The notes under the pieces were generated by a model. It was not told where the DNA came from, made no database searches, and saw only the letters and a program-made list of their open reading frames with translations. Of a stretch of DNA of 64,000 bases, positions 54,566 through 63,700 are shown piece after piece; the stretch's first letter is position 1; every line of letters begins with the position of its first letter. The position numbers and the translations under genes were made by a program. Source of the DNA: Deltaproteobacteria bacterium. Its GTDB lineage: Bacteria > Myxococcota_C > UBA6777. The stretch lies in contig SBHC01000041.1 of assembly GCA_006226375.1 (NCBI GenBank), positions 124,001 to 188,000 of the forward strand. Direction: 5' to 3'.

Positions 54566-55219
54566 ATGAGAATGAGTGAATTCAGTGATAGCTACCATTT
54601 ACGGACGAATGACCCCCTCGAAGCGGTGCGTTTGATTCATACGTTAGGGTGCGCTGGAGTGGTCCTGCCTTTGGTAGGAGAATGGGTCACGTTTTTGGTG
54701 GAAGGGCCAACATCAGGTCCGATGGCAGAGCTTGTGGAAGCAAACACAGGTCGCCTGCTTCATTATACCCACGCCGAAGATCACGGGACATGGCTTCGCT
54801 TCTTTTCAGGAAACAACGAAGTGACAGAGGCATCATGCTCCTGGGAAACCCCCAACGAGCGAGAAATGATGCTCCAGGAGAGGCAAGCCCTTGAGGAGAT
54901 GCGGGAAGCTGGCTACCCCATTGATGAGGAGACCTTTCTTCCTTCTGAAGGCTCTCTCCCAAGGAAGCTAGATCTAGGGTTTTCTTCACAGACCCTCGTG
55001 GAAGAGGGTTTTTGTGACCGGGACACTGCCGCCCTCTTGCAAGACCTCTGCGATCGGCCACGTTTCCCATCAAGAGAAAATAGGTATCCCATCGCTCAAG
55101 CGTTGGGGCTTGCACACCATAAGTGGTTGTCCTGCAATGATGTAATCCATCTATCGTGGAACGATTGGAGAGAGGCTTATCCAGGTATCATCTTGATGGA
55201 TAGAGTGCCTGTTTCATGA
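54566..55219 (+). CDS. hypothetical protein
   Basis: 217 residues, starting at ATG 54566 (or 54572). It is acidic and soluble, with no signal peptide. The first 90 residues look like a small alpha/beta domain (LEAVRLIHTLGCAGVVLPLV, then GEWVTFLVEG). The middle has a Glu/Met-rich helix (MMLQERQALEEMREAGYP), and the C-terminus is Trp-rich (HLSWNDWREAYPG). No family was recognised. Its stop directly abuts the stop of the convergent 60-residue membrane protein gene. Codon usage resembles neighbouring genes rather than the GC-rich island before it. Confidence 0.6.
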   Translation: MRMSEFSDSYHLRTNDPLEAVRLIHTLGCAGVVLPLVGEWVTFLVEGPTSGPMAELVEANTGRLLHYTHAEDHGTWLRFFSGNNEVTEASCSWETPNEREMMLQERQALEEMREAGYPIDEETFLPSEGSLPRKLDLGFSSQTLVEEGFCDRDTAALLQDLCDRPRFPSRENRYPIAQALGLAHHKWLSCNDVIHLSWNDWREAYPGIILMDRVPVS

Positions 55220-55402
55220 TTAGCGTTTGGAGTCGTGGTCTTTGTGCCACGATGGGGGCTTCATGGAGAGATGCTTCATAGAGAAGCTAGGAAATTTAGT
55301 GGCAGGACGCTCAGGGGTCTTCTCTTCCAGGTCTTCTTGGAAGATGTAGTTTGCCAGCAAGTAGAGGACAATTCCAATCATAAGTAAAGCGATTTGGCTC
55401 AT
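55220..55402 (-). CDS. small single-pass membrane protein
   Basis: 60 residues. The ATG at 55402 has a clear AAAGGAG upstream. One hydrophobic helix (MSQIALLMIGIVLYLLANYI) is followed by an acidic then basic cytoplasmic or periplasmic tail (EDLEEKTPERPATKF, then MKPPSWHKDHDSKR). This layout recalls small Ccm/Cox-assembly or holin-like helper peptides, but no family was identified. The good ribosome-binding site and the convergent tight spacing support a real gene. Confidence 0.6.
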   Translation of the reverse strand: MSQIALLMIGIVLYLLANYIFQEDLEEKTPERPATKFPSFSMKHLSMKPPSWHKDHDSKR

Positions 55403-55484
55403 GGGATGCTCCTTTGCTTGCTGGGTGGATGGCCAATGTTGCCTATCTTCTTGTGACAACGTCTTCTGCCTCCCCCTCTTCTCA

Positions 55485-55660
55485 AGCAATCTTTGTGCCA
55501 CCTGCCAAATCGATAAGAAGTGTGTTCAATGTCACCGAAACATCGGCATTTGGAGAAGGTTGGATGCCTTGGACTGGAGTAGTCTTCCTCCATGGGACAT
55601 CCCAGGTATGCAACGAATGTCATAGCTCGTTAAAAAATCTATGTCATTCTGGCTGGGAAT
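55485..55660 (+). pseudogene. possible frameshifted remnant of a multihaem cytochrome c
   Basis: Within the 304-base gap 55403-55706, one forward frame reads NLCATCQIDKKCVQCHRNIG (55490-55549), with one CxxCH and one CxxCQ. About 65 bases further, in the next frame, come VCNECHSSLK and LCHSG (55607-55654). Two CxxCH sites in neighbouring frames, joined by a stretch free of stops, look like a decayed multihaem cytochrome whose frame has shifted. Each motif could still arise by chance, and no start or signal peptide is visible. The remainder of the gap shows nothing else. Confidence 0.25.
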
Positions 55661-55706
55661 TCATGGTGAAAAGCACGGTACAAGGGGGAGAAAGCAATGA
55701 GGAACG

Positions 55707-56507
55707 TTATTCGGCGGTGCCGGCGCCAAGCTTAATCGAGACCGAAGCTGGCATAGCGTTCTTCAGATTCTCAATGATCTGTGGCTGGCTGGCGTTGGTG
55801 ATATCAAGCACCTGTGTAGGATCTGTAGGGCAGATGTTTTGGAACTGTACGTCATCAAACCAAGTTGAGTAGTCGATCTCAATCGTATGACGATACACAA
55901 GATTGGGTAGCATCTCAAAGTCGATTTTCCGCCCCACGCCCAACTCAAAAGAAACGTTCATACGAAAGTTACAAACCAGCTTGTCTTTGGTAGCGGTCCC
56001 CTCAAACAGAAGAGTTTGACCTGAAATTTCAGGGGCCGACGATGTCCCACGAACCCGCCCTCCAGCCGGAGACATTCGCAGCTGCACCTGTTTCCAAGCT
56101 CCTGCAGGCACCGTACCGACGGGAAAGTTGTGGATGGCTGCCCCCTTCGTAATGTTGATCGCCCACAAGCCAGGAAACTTACCGTCATTCCCGATTTCTT
56201 CGGGTTGGGGGTCAGGGTCTTCTGGTTTCAACAACGGTGCCAACGAGGCAAACGCAGTCGGATCGTTGTCAGGAGCGGTCTGTGTCATATTCACATCGCC
56301 AAGCACAAGAAAGATGACCTTCGGCTTTACCGTAAAGCTGCAACAACGATTCACAAAAGAACCGTCTTGACCAGGCGCGACACTTTGAACCAAGAATGTA
56401 ACTTGCGACGTGCCTCCTCCGCATCCAACAAGAAGCCAGGATCCAACAAACAATCCCAGCCACAGGAAACGGGGGAAGTGCCGAAGCGAACAAGAGGATG
56501 ATTTCAT
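55707..56507 (-). CDS. hypothetical lipoprotein
   Basis: 266 residues. The start is ATG 56507 (an upstream in-frame codon at 56564 is less likely). The leader ends WLLVGC (C29), a good lipobox. The mature protein is beta-rich, with FTVKPKVIFLVLGDVNMTQT, KDKLVCNFRMNVSFELGVGR and RHTIEIDYSTWFDDVQFQ, and has a Pro/Asp-rich patch near residue 100 (KPEDPDPQPEEIGNDG). No family was identified. It is 60 bases downstream of the MYXO-CTERM-like gene on the same strand, so it could share its transcript and surface role. Confidence 0.6.
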   Translation of the reverse strand: MKSSSCSLRHFPRFLWLGLFVGSWLLVGCGGGTSQVTFLVQSVAPGQDGSFVNRCCSFTVKPKVIFLVLGDVNMTQTAPDNDPTAFASLAPLLKPEDPDPQPEEIGNDGKFPGLWAINITKGAAIHNFPVGTVPAGAWKQVQLRMSPAGGRVRGTSSAPEISGQTLLFEGTATKDKLVCNFRMNVSFELGVGRKIDFEMLPNLVYRHTIEIDYSTWFDDVQFQNICPTDPTQVLDITNASQPQIIENLKNAMPASVSIKLGAGTAE

Positions 56508-56567
56508 GGGAGAGTCAATTCGAGAAAGAAGTTGAGAGTAAACCGCACGAGGGGACAAGAACATCCC

Positions 56568-57296
56568 TTAGGAGAGATGTGAGCGGCGTCGAGAGAAGGG
56601 AAGAAGGAACAGAAGAAGGAGGAGAAGCAAACCACCGAGCGGGGCTTGTGCTCCATGGGAGTTAAGGCTGCAGCCCATACCCACCTGAGGAGGATTGGGA
56701 GTCTCAGCTGTCGCAGGTCCTGGCGTGGAGGTCGCTCCCATGTTCGTTGGCATCGCAACGCCGTTGTTTTCCGTGTTGAAGGAAACACCAGAACCGCCGG
56801 CATTGATCGAGAGCAACTGCTGCACAGGATAGGGACGAGAGACAATGTCGTCGTCAACGCGGTACATTCCAACAAGGTTGTAAAAATAGGTCTTGCTGGG
56901 GTCGTAGTTGGCGTCGATGTAGCTGAAGACGTCACCGTCCACTTTGTCGAGAAGGGTCGCCTTTGTCTCACCAAGGCTCCATCGGTAGATATAGTACTTA
57001 ACCGCCTTCATGCCTTTGTGGAACAATGGCTCCCAAGACAGGATCGTTACTTTGGCAGTTTCGTCATACCGCACCTGGAACGGACGCGGTTTCTCCAAAG
57101 GTATCTTGGTTTGGGGAGGCTTTTCCAATTCGCTGTAAGGCTTGGTCGAAGCAGTCAGTGCATTGGAACTCTGACCGACCTTCACACCCGCGGTGGTACG
57201 AAACTCTTGAACCACACCACCGGCCCAGCTCATCCAAGGCATCATCCCAATGGTCAATACCGCAAGGAAGAAGGGAAAATACGATTTCCGCTTCAT
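56568..57296 (-). CDS. exported protein with MYXO-CTERM-like sorting tail
   Basis: 242 residues. ATG 57296 is preceded by AGGAG. A signal peptide ends WMSWA (residue 25). Residues 65-160 resemble a fibronectin type III-like sandwich (KVTILSWEPL, then YYIYRWSLGE and YFYNLVGMYRVDD). A Gly/Pro/Thr-rich linker follows, then GCSLNSHGAQ, a Leu-rich hydrophobic helix and RRRS near the end. This Cys-helix-Arg pattern is that of MYXO-CTERM, recognised by a myxosortase that attaches proteins to the outer surface. Function of the mature domain is unknown. No sortase gene is visible here. Confidence 0.75.
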   Translation of the reverse strand: MKRKSYFPFFLAVLTIGMMPWMSWAGGVVQEFRTTAGVKVGQSSNALTASTKPYSELEKPPQTKIPLEKPRPFQVRYDETAKVTILSWEPLFHKGMKAVKYYIYRWSLGETKATLLDKVDGDVFSYIDANYDPSKTYFYNLVGMYRVDDDIVSRPYPVQQLLSINAGGSGVSFNTENNGVAMPTNMGATSTPGPATAETPNPPQVGMGCSLNSHGAQAPLGGLLLLLLLFLLPFSRRRSHLS

Positions 57297-57338
57297 GGGT
57301 TCACACGCTCCTGTGTTTAAAAGTTCTACTTCTTATGT

Positions 57339-59351
57339 TTACGAAAGAGGTTCTGTTGTCAAGTCTCGATAAAACTGCAAGGGAACTTTGGTGAAGCAAA
57401 GCGTAATGTTGAAGTTGGGCTTGTTCCCGCGCCCTTGTGGCAGGTGCTGGCGCAACTCCTTGCGCAGCTCTTGAACCAGAGACAAGGCCTGAGGTGCTTG
57501 CTCCGGTGACATCATCAAGCTCGCCTGCAAACAGATCGCTTGATGACGCTGTTGTTGATCAGCTCGCTGCAAGCTGGCTTCACGGAAGTAATACTGCACT
57601 CGCTCGTTCATCGGCAGACGACCGTGAACTTGCGGCGACAAACGATGTGTCCCCACTAACAGCAGGGAATACATATTCTTCTCATACGCTTGTTCAGGCG
57701 CCGTGGTTTGATCCGCGATGGGCAACAACTGTTGATGAATAAACGGTTGGATGAGGGTTTCCCGCAGCATGGGTAGACCTTCAGCAGGAAGCCGGAGGAA
57801 CAAGTTGTCCAACAAGCTGTCTTCGGGACTCTCCATCGTGTTGTGCAGGCTACGCAACAAGTTGTCTTCCAAAAATCGCAGAGGACTGTGTGTGTGTGCG
57901 TAGTACAAATCATCGCTGGGCAGATGGTAGAGGCCTTCTCTCAACGACAACATACCCATATCAACAAGTTGACCGAGATCCCGGTTCACTGTTTTCAAGT
58001 CGGCTTGCATCAACGAGGAGATTTGCTCTGCAGTCAAAGCATCAGCACCGAGGACCGTGAAAAGGTCTTGGTGACGCCAAAACAGAGTTTCGGGCAATTC
58101 TCCGTCAATTTCCAGGATGTCGCGAGTTGCAACGTCCTTCTTCTCAAGAGGGGCTTCATCAACAACTTCGATGGAAGCGGGGAGAGGTGTCGGAGTATGG
58201 AACTCAAAAGGATCGTTGTTCCAGGGCTGGGGATCCGTGGCCCGGAAGCCGTAGTGGTCCAAGTCGTACTGGTCAAACTTGAGCTTGGCGGTGGCCTTGG
58301 GAATTTTACCTTTGCTGCCAAAGCCAAAGAAATCTCTGAGTTCAGCCTGTGTCCGGGCGTTGCTGATGAGCTTCATACCCATCCAGAGCAGCTGATCAAG
58401 GCGAGCCGTAACCCCTTGGTAGTTCCGCTGATGCTCGGGCAACTCTTCAATCATTGTCTGCAGGAGCTTGCACTCCAAACCGATCAACTCTTGGGAGAAG
58501 CCGCTGCGACAAGCCGCTTGCTCCAAAGACGCTGAGAACAAACGATCTTGGAAGTTGTATTGAAGGAGCTCTTCGTAAGTCGAGGGCGACTCCAGGCTGC
58601 GATACTGCCAGAGGTCTTCAAGAAGTCGAACCGTAGGCCAAGCAACAATGTATCCCTCATCAAGGGGAAGCTGCCCTTGGGAAGCACGCTCAAGAGCAGA
58701 CTCTAGAAAGATGTAGAGCTCTTCGCTGTCACGAGTGGTCTGCAACACAGCCCGATGGATGTGAGCGATCGCTTCCAGAGAGAAGCCCTGGAGGTCGCTG
58801 AAGTCATGTTTTTGAATGATTTGTTGGGAAAGGCGACAGACCAGACGATCAACGTCTGCACCCCGTTGAAACAAGGGTTGAAGGGTCAGCAGGTAGCCAA
58901 GTTGTTGTTGGAGCCATTCAGCCTCTTCCAGACCAGGACTCTCAGGCCAAGTCAAGACAAGGAGAAGCTCGCCGTTGATGAGCAAGTCACTGTCGCCCAT
59001 CATCTGGAGCAGAGTCAGACGATCGGCTTTGGACAGGCTTGAGAAGTCTTCCAGAAACAGTGTTGTACCAGAGTAGTCTTGAAAGACGCGCTCACCGTAG
59101 GTCTGCCAGTCGTTGAGAAAGTCTTGGCTTTTGAGGGAGCAAAGCGTTTCTTGTGAGCCTTGCAAGCGTTGCGCAGCGTCGTGAAGTTGGGCAACGAGAG
59201 GTTCATGTTCCTGTTCGCAAATGCGGTGAAGGGCCAAGGGAAGCCAACGACCCTGCTGGACCATGGCTTCCAGCCACTCCGAAACCGCTTCACGAAGCGG
59301 AGTCCCCACCAAACATCGTTCCATCGCTTGAAACACGTGTGCACTCGACAT
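57339..59351 (-). CDS. degenerate NtrC/sigma54-activator-like AAA+ protein with winged-helix and C-terminal domains
   Basis: 670 residues with start ATG 59351 after AGTAGGG. Residues 95-135 read GTTLFLEDFSSLSKADRLTL and LLLVLTWP, the Walker B and sensor I region of sigma54-activator AAA+ domains. PLFQRGADVDRLVCRLSQQI, then FSLEAIAHIHRAV, then EELYIFLESALERA (about 158-225) fit the lid helices. However, the Walker A loop and the GAFTGA sigma54-contact motif are missing, so ATP hydrolysis is unlikely. A winged-helix-like segment (LTAEQISSLMQADLKTVNRD, about 445-464) and a 190-residue C-terminal domain of unknown fold follow. A repurposed regulator is inferred. Confidence 0.6.
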   Translation of the reverse strand: MSSAHVFQAMERCLVGTPLREAVSEWLEAMVQQGRWLPLALHRICEQEHEPLVAQLHDAAQRLQGSQETLCSLKSQDFLNDWQTYGERVFQDYSGTTLFLEDFSSLSKADRLTLLQMMGDSDLLINGELLLVLTWPESPGLEEAEWLQQQLGYLLTLQPLFQRGADVDRLVCRLSQQIIQKHDFSDLQGFSLEAIAHIHRAVLQTTRDSEELYIFLESALERASQGQLPLDEGYIVAWPTVRLLEDLWQYRSLESPSTYEELLQYNFQDRLFSASLEQAACRSGFSQELIGLECKLLQTMIEELPEHQRNYQGVTARLDQLLWMGMKLISNARTQAELRDFFGFGSKGKIPKATAKLKFDQYDLDHYGFRATDPQPWNNDPFEFHTPTPLPASIEVVDEAPLEKKDVATRDILEIDGELPETLFWRHQDLFTVLGADALTAEQISSLMQADLKTVNRDLGQLVDMGMLSLREGLYHLPSDDLYYAHTHSPLRFLEDNLLRSLHNTMESPEDSLLDNLFLRLPAEGLPMLRETLIQPFIHQQLLPIADQTTAPEQAYEKNMYSLLLVGTHRLSPQVHGRLPMNERVQYYFREASLQRADQQQRHQAICLQASLMMSPEQAPQALSLVQELRKELRQHLPQGRGNKPNFNITLCFTKVPLQFYRDLTTEPLS

Positions 59352-59586
59352 ACTCGATCCCTACTACAAAAGGCCTGCTCACAACAAACACTACTATAAC
59401 CAATTATCGTAAATCCCTGCAAGACGTTACGTATTCGACTCCCTTTCAAAAGTTGAACGGTCATTCACTACAGGGTTAACATGGCGCAGTTCCGCTCATT
59501 ATGCAAGTCGTCCCATGTCAAAAAAATTTTCAAGAAAAGTAGGAGTGGAAAGGAAAAAGAGCGTTTTTTGGAACAAGAAAGAGGGT

Positions 59587-60024
59587 TCACTCTGGCAAAG
59601 AGGAAGGAGCAAAGCGGAGACGAATTTTTTCGCTGGGATACAAGAGGAGAAGCAAAAGCAACGAGCCGCCGAGAAAGGAGAAGAAAGCAAGACGTGTAGC
59701 ACCAAGCAAAAACAAAACCAAGCCGTACAAGCCAATGGAGACTGAGAACGCCCAACGCAACGTGGTGAAGAGGAAGTATCCGATGCGTTTCGCGATGTAC
59801 GGAAGCAAGCCGAAGATGACAACCGCGGTAGCAAGAGAGAGCGCACCCAAGGCGATCTGCAAGACGAGAATCATTTTGGGATCTACCGGTGGCGCTTTGC
59901 GAGATGAAACCAGCGCAAGCCCGACCCCAGCCAACACAAACAACAAGGCCAAAAGCCCAACCCAGATTCGGAACAGCAGCTTACGTTGAGCCACAGAGGG
60001 GTCATGGGGGATAGAATCAGTCAT
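59587..60024 (-). CDS. small polytopic membrane protein
   Basis: 145 residues. ATG 60024 overlaps the stop of pcp by eight bases, implying coupled translation. Four hydrophobic helices (about residues 18-40, 52-74, 84-104 and 107-126) and a basic C-terminus (KIRLRFAPSSLPE) are seen. The second helix is preceded by a Pro-rich loop. No family was recognised. Longer starts at 60033 or 60045 lie inside pcp. Confidence 0.6.
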   Translation of the reverse strand: MTDSIPHDPSVAQRKLLFRIWVGLLALLFVLAGVGLALVSSRKAPPVDPKMILVLQIALGALSLATAVVIFGLLPYIAKRIGYFLFTTLRWAFSVSIGLYGLVLFLLGATRLAFFSFLGGSLLLLLLLYPSEKIRLRFAPSSLPE

Positions 60025-60685
60025 GAGCGACATCCTCGTCCGCAAGATGTGTTTCGATATGTTGGAGAATCACCTTCAGCGCAGCACGCTGAGTCTCCAG
60101 CGTCATCGATGGAGAAGGCTGTGACAGGGTTCCCTCAAGCAACCGCTGGGCAACCATATCCGGAGTTTGTGGAAGGTGAACAAAGCCAGCGAGAGCAGGG
60201 ATCTCCATAAGACTCGCTCGATGAAGAAGCAGATACAACAACATGTTGCATAGGTATGTACCTGCGGTGTTCGACAGAGTAGCCGGAATCCCAGCCTCCA
60301 AGAGATCCTCTAGCAAGTCCCGGATTGGCAATGTTGAAAAGTAGGCATCAGGACCATCAGGCAACAAAGCCAGATCTTGAGGCTGCTGGTCTGTGTTGTC
60401 AGGAATTCGAAAGTCAGCCACGTTGACTCCCACCCTCTCCAACCGGATGGCTGGACAATCAGCCAGCCCAAGAGCCACGATTGCTCGGGGCTGCATGGCA
60501 AACAGATCGTCCAGATGATGGGGCAAAGACTGAGCTGACACAGGCAGAACCCGGCCGGTCCAACGACGAAGTTCGGGGTCCTCAGAGAGAGACTCAACCA
60601 GTTGTTGGGAAGGATTACAATCATAAGGGCCAAAAGGCTCAAACCCTGTAACAACAAGAGAGCCTAGAAGATTCAAGGAGGGCAT
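60017..60685 (-). CDS. pcp: pyroglutamyl-peptidase I
   Basis: 222 residues. The start at ATG 60685 gives an N-terminus close to the family (LVVTGFEPFGPYDCNPS); a longer start at 60733 cannot be excluded. The cysteine-peptidase triad regions are visible: ERVGVNVADFRIPDN (Glu), SNTAGTYLCNMLLY (Cys) and GFVHLPQTP (His). The enzyme removes N-terminal pyroglutamate from peptides in the cytosol. Length is within the usual 205-225. It lies 60 bases after the MopE-repeat gene and overlaps the small membrane protein gene. Confidence 0.92.
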   Translation of the reverse strand: MPSLNLLGSLVVTGFEPFGPYDCNPSQQLVESLSEDPELRRWTGRVLPVSAQSLPHHLDDLFAMQPRAIVALGLADCPAIRLERVGVNVADFRIPDNTDQQPQDLALLPDGPDAYFSTLPIRDLLEDLLEAGIPATLSNTAGTYLCNMLLYLLLHRASLMEIPALAGFVHLPQTPDMVAQRLLEGTLSQPSPSMTLETQRAALKVILQHIETHLADEDVAHD

Positions 60686-60745
60686 GATGGGTCCAAGATG
60701 CTCGGTAAAGTTGAAGAGAGAGTGGACAGTCACAAGGAAGAGAGA

Positions 60746-63700
60746 TTAAGGACTTGGCACAACAGCAGGAGCCACACACTGTTGGGGGATGGGCTTGGCA
60801 AAGGGTTCGGGAGAGGTCCAGAACGAGTACGACTTGGCGTCCCCTGTTGCATCTTTCCCGTTGAGTTGACGCAGGCGAAGATCAAGCCGCCCACTGCCAC
60901 CTTGGCCTCCCACAGAGTCGCCAAACGGTTGCTTCGGATTGTTGGGTCCTTCGGCTGCAGAGCGTCCACCTTTGCCACCGTTTGAGGTGACAACGGCTCC
61001 ATCATACAGTTGGAGGTTGAACACGCGGATATGAAGCGAGCCCCCTGCGCCACCGCCTCCACCACCAACAGCACCACCAAAGCTAATCGCATCACCGCCG
61101 TTGGAACCGTTGGTCGAAACTTCGCCAGCCACGTTCAAGGTGCGAGCGATGATAATCAAGATACCACCACCGCTTCCACCAGCTCCGGTTTCGTTGCGCG
61201 ATGATTCGCCTGCCTTGCGGTTGTCGGTGCCTCCAGAGCCGCCGCCGGAGCCCATAAAGATGCGCTGGTGGAGAGTCTCTGTCCCGTACGTTTGACCGCC
61301 AGAGCCGCCTGGTTGCTTCTCCTGGTTCAAACCGTTTTCACCCTTCACACCGTAGCCGCCTCCGCCACCGCTGTAAGCTTTGTCGCTGCTGGCACCACCG
61401 TGTCCGCCGCCATTCTGACCGGCGCTGTCTGTGGGTGCTCCAGTGATGGATTCACCGGCCGGTGCGGGCTTGCTGTTACCGTCAACTTTGGCCCCTCCGC
61501 GGTATCCCATAGCTGTCACAGAGAGCTTTCCGCCGGGGGCAACCCGCACCAATTCTTGGGCGCGGAAAACCAGGATGCCACCTTTGGAGCCGTTCCAACT
61601 TGAAACGGTAAGCTCGCCGTTGGACGTCACAGTGATTCGTTTGTATTGCGGCACACGAACCGCCAGGATGGTCTGTCCATCAAGAGACTTGTTGTCGCTG
61701 GCTCCAAAAGTTTGGGTAATCTTCGCAGAGAGAGTCAGCTTGGTTTGATCCACGGTGCGAATGCGGAACAACTCGTAGGTGCCGACTCGTTGGTCATTGC
61801 CTTGTGTATGGATCAGCATGATCTCATCTCCATCAGCAAGACCTTTGGTGTTCTCCACAGTCACGTCTTGTTCACCAATGGCTGTGACCTTGTGGTAGGT
61901 CACGTCGGGTTCCACGCGATTGGATTTGGGCGTGCGATCCAATTGGTTGCCTGCCACTTGATCGAGGATGACCTTGTTGTTGATCACGAGGCTACCGTCT
62001 GCACCTGTTCCCCAGGTTCGAATCACAACCTCGCCTTTGGCCTTCTCGTCGGTGCAAAGGCAGGCCAACTCATTCTTGTCCACGACGCCGTTGCAATCAT
62101 TGTCTTTGTCGTCACAAGTGACAGCGGCAGGGAAGACTGCATTTTCACACTTGCCCCATTGTCCCTGGCTGCAGGTTTGGGCTCCATCTTTGCATGCACC
62201 CACACCACGAGAGTTCGCAGGACCATCTTTGCCTTGCCCGTCAGCATAACAAGGACGGGTAAGAGGCTGTCCTTGATCATCGGCGTCAATGTTTCCGTCG
62301 CAGTCGTTGTCCTTGCCGTCACACAAGGTTTCTTTGGCCTCGTACAACGTGCTGGTTCGGAAGAAGTCACCAGGCTCGCAATCCAGCCAACCCTTCACAC
62401 CGCCACATAACTTGGTAGCTTGGGCGCATACACCTTTAAGGCTGGTTTGGCATGGCGGAGCGGAGAGATTGTCATCAATTTGACCGTTGCAATCGTCGTC
62501 TAGCCCGTTGCAGTCTTCTTTTTGGGATGTGCCTGTGGCCTTACAGTTCCATGCACCTGCGGTACATTCCAGTGTGCCTTTCGCACATTCCCCTTTCTTT
62601 CCAGCAGCCGCGCAAGCTTTGCCTACAGAAGGGTCGCTGTCATCGATCTTACCGTTGCAATCGTCATCCTTACCGTTGCAGAGGTCGAGTTGAGGCGGAA
62701 CCGTGATCTTGGCGATGCAAGTGAGCACGCCTCCCTTGCATTGGTTTGCCCCGTCCTTGCAGACGCCGTCGTTGTTTTTGACCTGACAAGAGTTGTTGAG
62801 CTGAGGATCGGCCTCATCAATGTTGCCATTGCAATCGTTGTCTTTGCCATCGCAGACTTCCAGGGCTGGAGGTACTTCGTTGAGGCAGCCGCTCCAAACT
62901 CCGTTGAAGTTACAGGTCTGGGTACCGGGTTTGCAGATCCCTGTGTTCCATAACGACTTGGGCATTTTGGAGCAGGGTTGCTGGTTGGACGAAGCCTGAC
63001 GACAGTCACAAGGTGGAGAATTATCAATGACGCCATCACAGTCGTCGTCGATTCCGTTGTTACAGATTTCAGAGGCAGCGGCTTTGTAGATCGCCTTGCA
63101 CTCTGGCTTGAAGGTGGGTGACGCACCACAAGAATCAAGCTTTCCATATGTACAGGGGCCTTGCGCACCACCTGTCACGATGAAGCAGAGCTGACCTTTG
63201 GTTGGGAATGTTTCATCCACAGAGCCATCACAGTTGTTGTCTTTGCCATCGCAGACTTCGGTAGCTGGAGTGACATCTCCAGTGCAGGGTCCCCATTGTC
63301 CCGACGCATCACAGACTTGTTCACCGTCTTTGCACTCGCCTTTGCCCTTGGTGTTGGCAGGTCCGGTGTAGCACTGTCGCTTGTCGCCCGCTTTGCAAGC
63401 ACAAGCAGCAGTGTCCTGCTCATCCACTTTACCGTTGCAGTCGTTATCGATGCCATCATCACAGCGCTCAACGGCTTCTGCCTTGTACAACGCCTGGCAA
63501 ACCACTTTTCCAAGGTTGCATCCGACGCGAATTCCTTCAGCACAAGGACCTTGAGCACCATCCACTTTGCAAGGTTGGCCACGCTGAGGGAACAGTTCGT
63601 CAACCTGTCCATCACAGTCGTCATCAAGTCCGTTGCAATCTTCTTGTTGGGGTGTTTTGACGGGGAAGCACTCAACCTTGCCGTCTTGGCAGCGCTCTTT

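Noticed and set aside
59481-59699. A 72-codon Lys/Arg/Glu-rich forward frame upstream of the AAA+-like gene
   Set aside because: It overlaps the end of the small membrane protein gene and consists of purine-rich sequence with no support beyond being open.
61646-62410. Forward frame opposite the giant MopE-repeat gene
   Set aside because: The repeated composition of the reverse-strand repeats forces open antisense frames; no start site or family.
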